Under the pieces are notes generated by a model. The model was given only the letters and a program-made list of their open reading frames with translations, had not been told where the DNA came from and made no database searches. Positions 14,167 through 18,616 of a stretch of DNA of 18,616 nt are shown here, piece after piece. The stretch's first letter is position 1, and the number at the start of each line of letters is the position of its first letter. The stretch is from the NCBI GenBank assembly GCA_049654905.1, contig JBASIS010000315.1:1-18616 (forward strand), read 5' to 3'. The stretch comes from M0108 sp049654905. Lineage in GTDB: Bacteria > Pseudomonadota > Gammaproteobacteria > Chromatiales > Chromatiaceae. Both the position numbers and the translations under genes were made by a program.

Positions 14167-17100
14167 CTATTCGTCGCTTGTCAGGGTCACCGTGGCGCTG
14201 GCGGGCGTACCCACGGCGTAGCCCGTGCCAGCCGTCAGGGTGAGGAGGATGGTTTCGTTGGCCTCAACCAGGGTGTCCTGGCGCGGCGTAACGGTCTTGA
14301 TGGCGGTACTGGCCCCGGCGGCGAAGCTGACGCTGGTACCCAGCGCGGTATAGTCGCTGCCGGCGGTGGCGGTGCCACCGACGCTATAGGCGACGGTGAG
14401 GGCGGCGGTGCTACCAGTGCGACTGAAGGTGAAGCGCCCGGTGGTGAGGCCGGCTTCGGTGGCGCTGGCGTCGCTGGCGGTGACGGTCACCGACGGCGGA
14501 ACCGCGTCGTCGCTGGTCAGGATTACTGTGGCGCTGGCCGGACTGCCGACGCTGTAGCCGCTACCCGCCGCCAGGGTCAGGAGAATGGTTTCGTTGGCCT
14601 CCACCAAAGTGTCCTGGAGCGGGGTGACGGTCTTGATGGCGGTGCTGGCCCCGGCGGCGAAGGTGACGCTGGTAACCAGCGCGGTATAGTCGCTGCCGGC
14701 GGTGGCGGTGCCACCGACGCTAAAGTTGACCGTCAGGACTGTGGCCGTGCTACCGGAGCGACTGAAGGTGAAGCGCCCGGTAGTCAGGCCGGCTTCGGTG
14801 GCACTGGCGTCGCTGGCGGTGACGGTCACCGTCGGCGGTGCCACGTCATCGCTGGTCAGGGTCACCGTGGCGCTGGCGGGGCTGCCCACGACATAACCAC
14901 TACCTGTCGCCAGGGTCAGGAGGATGGTTTCGTTGACCTCCACCAAAGTGTCCTGAAGCGGGGTGACGGTCAGGGTGGCGGTGCTGGCCCCGGCGGCGAA
15001 GGTGACGCTGGTGCCCAGCGCGGTGTAGTCGCTAGCTGCGGTGGCGGTGCCGGTCACGCTATAAGTGACGGTCAGCGCGGCTGCCGTGCTACCGGTGCGG
15101 CTGAAGGTGAAGCGGCCCGTGGTCAGGCCGGCCTCGGTGGCACTGTTGTCGCTGGCGGTGACGGTGACCGTCGGTGCCACGTCGTCGCTGGTCAGGGTTA
15201 CCGTGGCGCTGGCCGGACTGCCGACACTGTAGCCACTGCCGGCGGCTAGGGTGAGGAGGATGGTTTCGTTGGCCTCGATCAGGGTGTCCTGTATGGGGGT
15301 GACGGTCAGGGTGGCGGTGCTGGCCCCGGCGGCGAAGCTGACGCTGGTGCCGAGCGCCTGGTAGTCGCTGCCGGCGGTGGCGGTGCCGGTCACGCTATAG
15401 GTGACGGTCAGTGCCGCCGCCGTGCTGCCGGTGCGGCTGAAGGTGAAGCGCCCGGTGGTGAGGCCGGCTTCGGTGGCACTGTTGTCGCTGGCGGTGACGG
15501 TGACCGTCGGTGCCACGTCGTCGCTGGTCAGGGTCACCATGGCGCTGGCGGGGCTGCCCAGGGCATAACCGCTACCCTCCGCCAGGGTCAGGAGAATGGT
15601 TTCGTTGGCCTCGATCAGGGTGTCCTGTATGGGGGTGACGGTCAGGGTGGCGGTGCTGGCCCCGGCGGCAAAGCTGACGCTGGTGCCGAGGGCGGTGTAG
15701 TCGCTACCGGCGGTGGCGGTGCCGGTCACACCATAGGTGACGGTCAGTGCCGCCGCCGAACTGCCCGTGCGGCTGAAGGTGAAACGGCCCGTGGTCAGGC
15801 CGGCCTCGGTGGCACTGTTGTCGCTGGCGGTGACGGTGACGGTCGGTAAGAAGCTGGCGCTGACCGTACAGGCGGCGGTGATGGCGCCGGTGGTGTAGGT
15901 AGTGCCGACCAGACTACCGCTACAACCCGTAACGCTGGCGCTATAGCCGGTGGCGGGGGTGACGGTGAAGGTGGTGGTGGCGGCGTGGGCGACCTGTACC
16001 GTGGCCGGGCTGATGCTGCCGTTGGCGCCGGCCGTGGCGTTGATGGTGTAGCTGTTCTGGGTGAAGCTGGCGCTGACCGCGCAGGCGGCGGTGATGGCGC
16101 CGGTGGTGTAGGTAGTGCCGACCAGACTACCGCTACAACCCGTGACGCTGGCGCTGTAGCCGGTGGTGGGGGTCACGGTGAAGGTGGTGGTGGCGCCGTG
16201 GGCAACGCTCTGACTAGCCGGGCTGATGGTCCCGTTGGGTCCGGCGGTGGCGGTGACGGTGTAGCTGTTCTGGGTGAAGCTGGCGCTGACCGTGCAGGCG
16301 GCGGTGATGGGACCGGTGGTGTAGGTGGTGCCGCTCAAGGTGCCACCGCAACCGGTGACGCTGGCGCTGTAGCCGGTGGTGGGGGTGACAGTGAAGGTGG
16401 TGGTGGCACCATGCGCGACCGTCTGGCTGGCCGGGCTGATGATGCCGTTGGTCCCGGCCGTGGCGGTGATGGTGTAGCTGTTCTGCGTGAAGCTGGCGCT
16501 GACCGCGCAGGTGGCGGTGATGGCGCCGGTGGTGTAGGTGGCGCCGACCAGACTGCCGCTACAACCCGTAACGCTGGCGGTGTAGCCGGTGGCGGGGGTG
16601 ACGGTGAAGCTAGTGGTGGCGCCGTGCGCGACCGTCTGGCTGGCCGGGCTGATGGTGCCGTTGGCGCCCGCCGTGGCGGTAACGGGGTAGCTGTTCTGCG
16701 TGAAGCTGGCGGTGACCGCGCAGGCGGCGGTGATGGGACCGGGGGTGTAGGTGGTGTCGACCAGGCTGCCACCGCAACCCGTGACGCTGGCGCCGTAGCC
16801 CGTCTCCGGGGTGACGGTAAAGGTGGTGGTGGCGCCGTGGGTGACGCTCTGACTGGCCGGGCTGATGGTGCCATTGGCCCCCGCCGTGGCGGTTACGGTG
16901 TAGCTGGTTTGGATGGGTGTGAACCGATTCGTGGTCGTCCCGTCGCCCAGTTGTCCGGAACTGTTATAGCCCCAGGCCCAGAGGCTACCGTCGGCCTTGA
17001 GGGCCAGGGTGTGATAATGCCCGGCGGCGATGGCGACGACATCGCTGAGGACCTGGATGGGCGTGGTGCTGGGGGCGATCGACCCGTCGCCCAGTTGCCC

Positions 17101-18616
17101 ATACTGGTTGGAGCCCCAGGCCCAGAGGCTGCCGTCGGTCTTGAGGGCCAGGGTGTGAGAAGTCCCGGCGGCGATGGCGACGACATCGCCGAGGACCTGG
17201 ATGGGCGTGGTGTGGTTGGTGGTCGTCCCGTCGCCCAATTGCCCTGAACTGTTCGAGCCCCAGGCCCAGAGGCTGCCGTCGGACCCGAGGTACAAGCTGT
17301 GGGAGTACCCAGCGGTAAGGCGCCGCCCCACGGCCGCGGTGACCATGGCCTCGTTGGAATAGCCGGAGCTACTGGCATAGTTGGCGGCGCGCACCCGGTA
17401 GAACAGGTCCGTCATGCCGTCGCTGGTGTTATCGGCATAGAAGATGGTGTTGGCCGGGGCCGTGCCGATCCAGCTCCAGGTGCCGCCCGCACTGGTCTTG
17501 CGCTCGATCAGGAATCCCGATTCGTTGTCGCTGCGGTCTTCCCAGAGCAACTGGATGCGGGTGGCAGACATGGCGCTCGCCGTGAGGTTAGTGGGGGCCG
17601 CGATGGGTGAGTTATCCACGGGGAAGCTGGCGCTGACCGCGCAGGCGGCGGTGATGGCGCCGGTGGTGTAGGTGGTGCCGCTGAGGCTGCCGTCGCAACC
17701 TGTGACGCTGGCGCTGTAGCCCGCCTCTGGGGTGACGGTAAAGGTGGTGGTGGCGCCGTGAGCCACAGTCTGGCTGGCCGGGCTGATGCTGCCGTTGGCG
17801 CCCGCCGTGGCGGTGACGGTGTAGCTGTTGAGAGTGAAGCTGGCGGTGACCAGGCAGCCGTCGGTGATAGGACCGGTGGTGTAGCTGGTGCCGGTCAAGG
17901 TGCCACCGCAGCCCGAAACGCTGGCGCTATAGCCGGTAGCGGGGGTGACGGTGAAGGTGGTAGTGGCGCCGTGGGCGACCGTGCGCGAGGCCGGGCTGAT
18001 GGTGCCATTGGCCCCCGCCCTGGCGGTGACGATGTAGCTGATCTGGGTGAAGCTGGCGGTGACCGTGCAGGCGGCGGTGATGGGACCGGTGGTGTAGGTG
18101 GTGCCGGACAGGGTGCCGCCGCAACCCGTGACGCTGGCGCTATAGCCGGTATTGGGGGTGACGGTAAAGGTGGTGGTGGCGCCATGGGCTACCGTCTGGC
18201 TGGCCGGGCTGATGGTGCCGTTGGCGCCGGCGGTTGCGGTGACGGTGTAGTTGGCCTGGGTGAAGGTGGCGCTGACCGCGCAGGCGGCGGTGATGGGACC
18301 GGTGGTGTAGTTGGTGCCGGACAGAGTGCCGCCGCAACCGCTGACGCTGGCGCTGTAGCCCGGGGTGCGGGTTACGGTGAAGGTGGTGGTGGCGCCGTGA
18401 GCGACGCTGCGGGAGGCCGGGCTGATGCTGCCATTGGCGCCGGCCGTGGCGGTGACGGTGTAGCTGTTGAGGGTGAAGCTGGCGGTGACCGCACAGGCGG
18501 CGGTGATGGCGCCGGTGGTGTAGGTGGTGCCGACCAGACTGCCACCGCAGCCGATAACGCTGGCGCTGTAGCCGGTGGCAGGGGTGATGGTGAAGGTGGT
18601 GTTGGCGCCGTGGGCC
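14167..18616 (-). CDS. Giant secreted repeat protein, 3' part (B-repeats, FN3, RCC1, Calx-beta)
   Basis: The frame is open from the right edge to a TAG at 14167, 1482 residues, with the N-terminus outside the window. A TTG at 17898 is not a real start, because the same repeats continue in frame above it. In order the protein has: about 4.7 units of a 71-residue repeat of divergent InlB B type, one FN3 domain, three RCC1 units, five more B-type repeats, and five Calx-beta repeats of about 112 residues. Sequences are rich in Thr, Ala, Gly, Ser and Val, with almost no Lys, as in surface adhesins. Each B-type unit has two cysteines 18 residues apart, a possible disulfide outside the cytoplasm. 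It ends TLTSDE right at a repeat boundary, with no visible anchor or secretion tail. Likely a cell-surface or released matrix protein; ligand unknown. Confidence 0.88.
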   Translation of the reverse strand, partial: AHGANTTFTITPATGYSASVIGCGGSLVGTTYTTGAITAACAVTASFTLNSYTVTATAGANGSISPASRSVAHGATTTFTVTRTPGYSASVSGCGGTLSGTNYTTGPITAACAVSATFTQANYTVTATAGANGTISPASQTVAHGATTTFTVTPNTGYSASVTGCGGTLSGTTYTTGPITAACTVTASFTQISYIVTARAGANGTISPASRTVAHGATTTFTVTPATGYSASVSGCGGTLTGTSYTTGPITDGCLVTASFTLNSYTVTATAGANGSISPASQTVAHGATTTFTVTPEAGYSASVTGCDGSLSGTTYTTGAITAACAVSASFPVDNSPIAAPTNLTASAMSATRIQLLWEDRSDNESGFLIERKTSAGGTWSWIGTAPANTIFYADNTSDGMTDLFYRVRAANYASSSGYSNEAMVTAAVGRRLTAGYSHSLYLGSDGSLWAWGSNSSGQLGDGTTTNHTTPIQVLGDVVAIAAGTSHTLALKTDGSLWAWGSNQYGQLGDGSIAPSTTPIQVLSDVVAIAAGHYHTLALKADGSLWAWGYNSSGQLGDGTTTNRFTPIQTSYTVTATAGANGTISPASQSVTHGATTTFTVTPETGYGASVTGCGGSLVDTTYTPGPITAACAVTASFTQNSYPVTATAGANGTISPASQTVAHGATTSFTVTPATGYTASVTGCSGSLVGATYTTGAITATCAVSASFTQNSYTITATAGTNGIISPASQTVAHGATTTFTVTPTTGYSASVTGCGGTLSGTTYTTGPITAACTVSASFTQNSYTVTATAGPNGTISPASQSVAHGATTTFTVTPTTGYSASVTGCSGSLVGTTYTTGAITAACAVSASFTQNSYTINATAGANGSISPATVQVAHAATTTFTVTPATGYSASVTGCSGSLVGTTYTTGAITAACTVSASFLPTVTVTASDNSATEAGLTTGRFTFSRTGSSAAALTVTYGVTGTATAGSDYTALGTSVSFAAGASTATLTVTPIQDTLIEANETILLTLAEGSGYALGSPASAMVTLTSDDVAPTVTVTASDNSATEAGLTTGRFTFSRTGSTAAALTVTYSVTGTATAGSDYQALGTSVSFAAGASTATLTVTPIQDTLIEANETILLTLAAGSGYSVGSPASATVTLTSDDVAPTVTVTASDNSATEAGLTTGRFTFSRTGSTAAALTVTYSVTGTATAASDYTALGTSVTFAAGASTATLTVTPLQDTLVEVNETILLTLATGSGYVVGSPASATVTLTSDDVAPPTVTVTASDASATEAGLTTGRFTFSRSGSTATVLTVNFSVGGTATAGSDYTALVTSVTFAAGASTAIKTVTPLQDTLVEANETILLTLAAGSGYSVGSPASATVILTSDDAVPPSVTVTASDASATEAGLTTGRFTFSRTGSTAALTVAYSVGGTATAGSDYTALGTSVSFAAGASTAIKTVTPRQDTLVEANETILLTLTAGTGYAVGTPASATVTLTSDE
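14170..15849 (-). repeat. Five tandem Calx-beta repeats (~335 bp each)
   Basis: Each unit starts PTVTVTASDNSATEAGLTTG (or close to it) and passes through GTATAGSDY, then FAAGASTATLTVTP, then DTLIEANETILLTL, and ends ATVTLTSDD. DTLxEANE is the calcium-linked acidic stretch of Calx-beta domains. The units are nearly identical, the last two differing most (SVGGTATAG, AIKTVTP). Confidence 0.88.
15850..16908 (-). repeat. Second array: five 213-bp InlB B-type repeats
   Basis: Unit consensus SYTVTATAGANGTISPASQ, then TVAHGATTTFTVTPATGYSA, then SVTGCSGSLVGTTYTTGAIT, then AACAVSASFTQN. Five complete units follow the RCC1 block. The last one (GSISPATVQVAHAATTTF) deviates most. Confidence 0.88.
16909..17325 (-). 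repeat. Three RCC1-type repeats, incomplete propeller
   Basis: Three ~48-residue units share HTLALKTDGSLWAWGSN, then GQLGDGTTTN, then TTPIQVL and GDVVAIAAG. RCC1 propellers normally need about seven. The third unit breaks at TPIQ and is joined directly to a B-type repeat. Confidence 0.88.
17335..17610 (-). other. Fibronectin type III domain within the giant protein
   Basis: The segment begins APTNLTASAMSATRIQLLWE and continues with GFLIERK, then FYRVRAAN and SSGYSNEAMVTA, the classic strand pattern of FN3, with the tryptophan and tyrosine core. It separates the first B-type array from the RCC1 block. Confidence 0.88.
17614..18616 (-). repeat. First array of InlB B-type repeats, cut by window edge
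   Basis: Four full units and one partial unit at the edge. Variants here use SRSV or SRTV in place of SQTV, and one unit ends DGCLVTASF. The array continues beyond base 18616. Confidence 0.85.

Noticed and set aside
15985..17247. Plus-strand open frame of 420 residues, Gly/Ala/Asp-rich
   Set aside because: It is the antisense of the B-type repeats and RCC1 block, open only because the minus-strand Thr/Ala/Gly codons rarely give stops; no start signal and low-complexity product.
14167..18616. CRISPR array or satellite DNA from the regular repeats
   Set aside because: The repeats are 213 and about 335 bp, contiguous without spacers, and keep one reading frame with protein-domain patterns.

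Overview
The window looks like a chromosomal piece of a GC-rich gammaproteobacterium. The dapC-dapD-arsC-like-dapE order, srkA and psiE all fit this class. A DUF29 gene, a hipBA pair, an insertion-sequence remnant and a very repetitive secreted protein are typical of the accessory DNA of purple sulfur bacteria (Chromatiales). That last placement is inference from gene content and cannot be proved here.

Layout. At the left edge is the 3' part of birA (+). It converges on, and overlaps by 28 bp, a minus-strand block that may be one transcription unit of up to eight genes. In transcription order these are dapC (7937), dapD, an ArsC/Spx-like reductase, dapE, an acyltransferase-3 membrane enzyme, the stress kinase srkA, a secreted or anchored tandem Cache-type sensor and psiE. 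The first four carry the succinylase branch of lysine/diaminopimelate synthesis. The last four look like envelope or stress functions. Several are tightly coupled: an ATGA overlap joins arsC-like to dapE, TAATG joins the acyltransferase to srkA, and srkA overlaps the Cache gene by 13 bp. A candidate extended -10 promoter lies in front of dapC.

From 8 to 11.3 kb there are single genes: a VOC-family protein (+), an exported metallo-beta-lactamase-fold hydrolase (-) with a small TPR-like lipoprotein upstream (-), and a fold-III PLP ornithine/lysine decarboxylase (+). Two noncoding spots have clear secondary structure. Three arms at 8454-8496 can form either of two mutually exclusive 10-bp hairpins. 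The leader of the hydrolase gene has a hairpin that buries its Shine-Dalgarno sequence.

From 11.4 kb on the DNA is accessory. A hipB-hipA toxin-antitoxin pair is driven by an extended -10 promoter that overlaps a candidate operator. It is followed by a 298-bp internally deleted insertion sequence with doubled terminal repeats, a DUF29 gene, and a second, ~91 % identical copy of only the last ~105 bp of hipA. The DUF29 reading frame runs out inside this second hipA tail. The right 4.4 kb is the 3' part of one huge minus-strand gene, open to the window edge. It encodes two arrays of 71-residue divergent InlB B-type repeats, an FN3 domain, a truncated RCC1 block and five Calx-beta repeats, and stops exactly at a repeat boundary. 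The 3' end of that gene, the hipA tail and the IS remnant together mark a rearranged junction.
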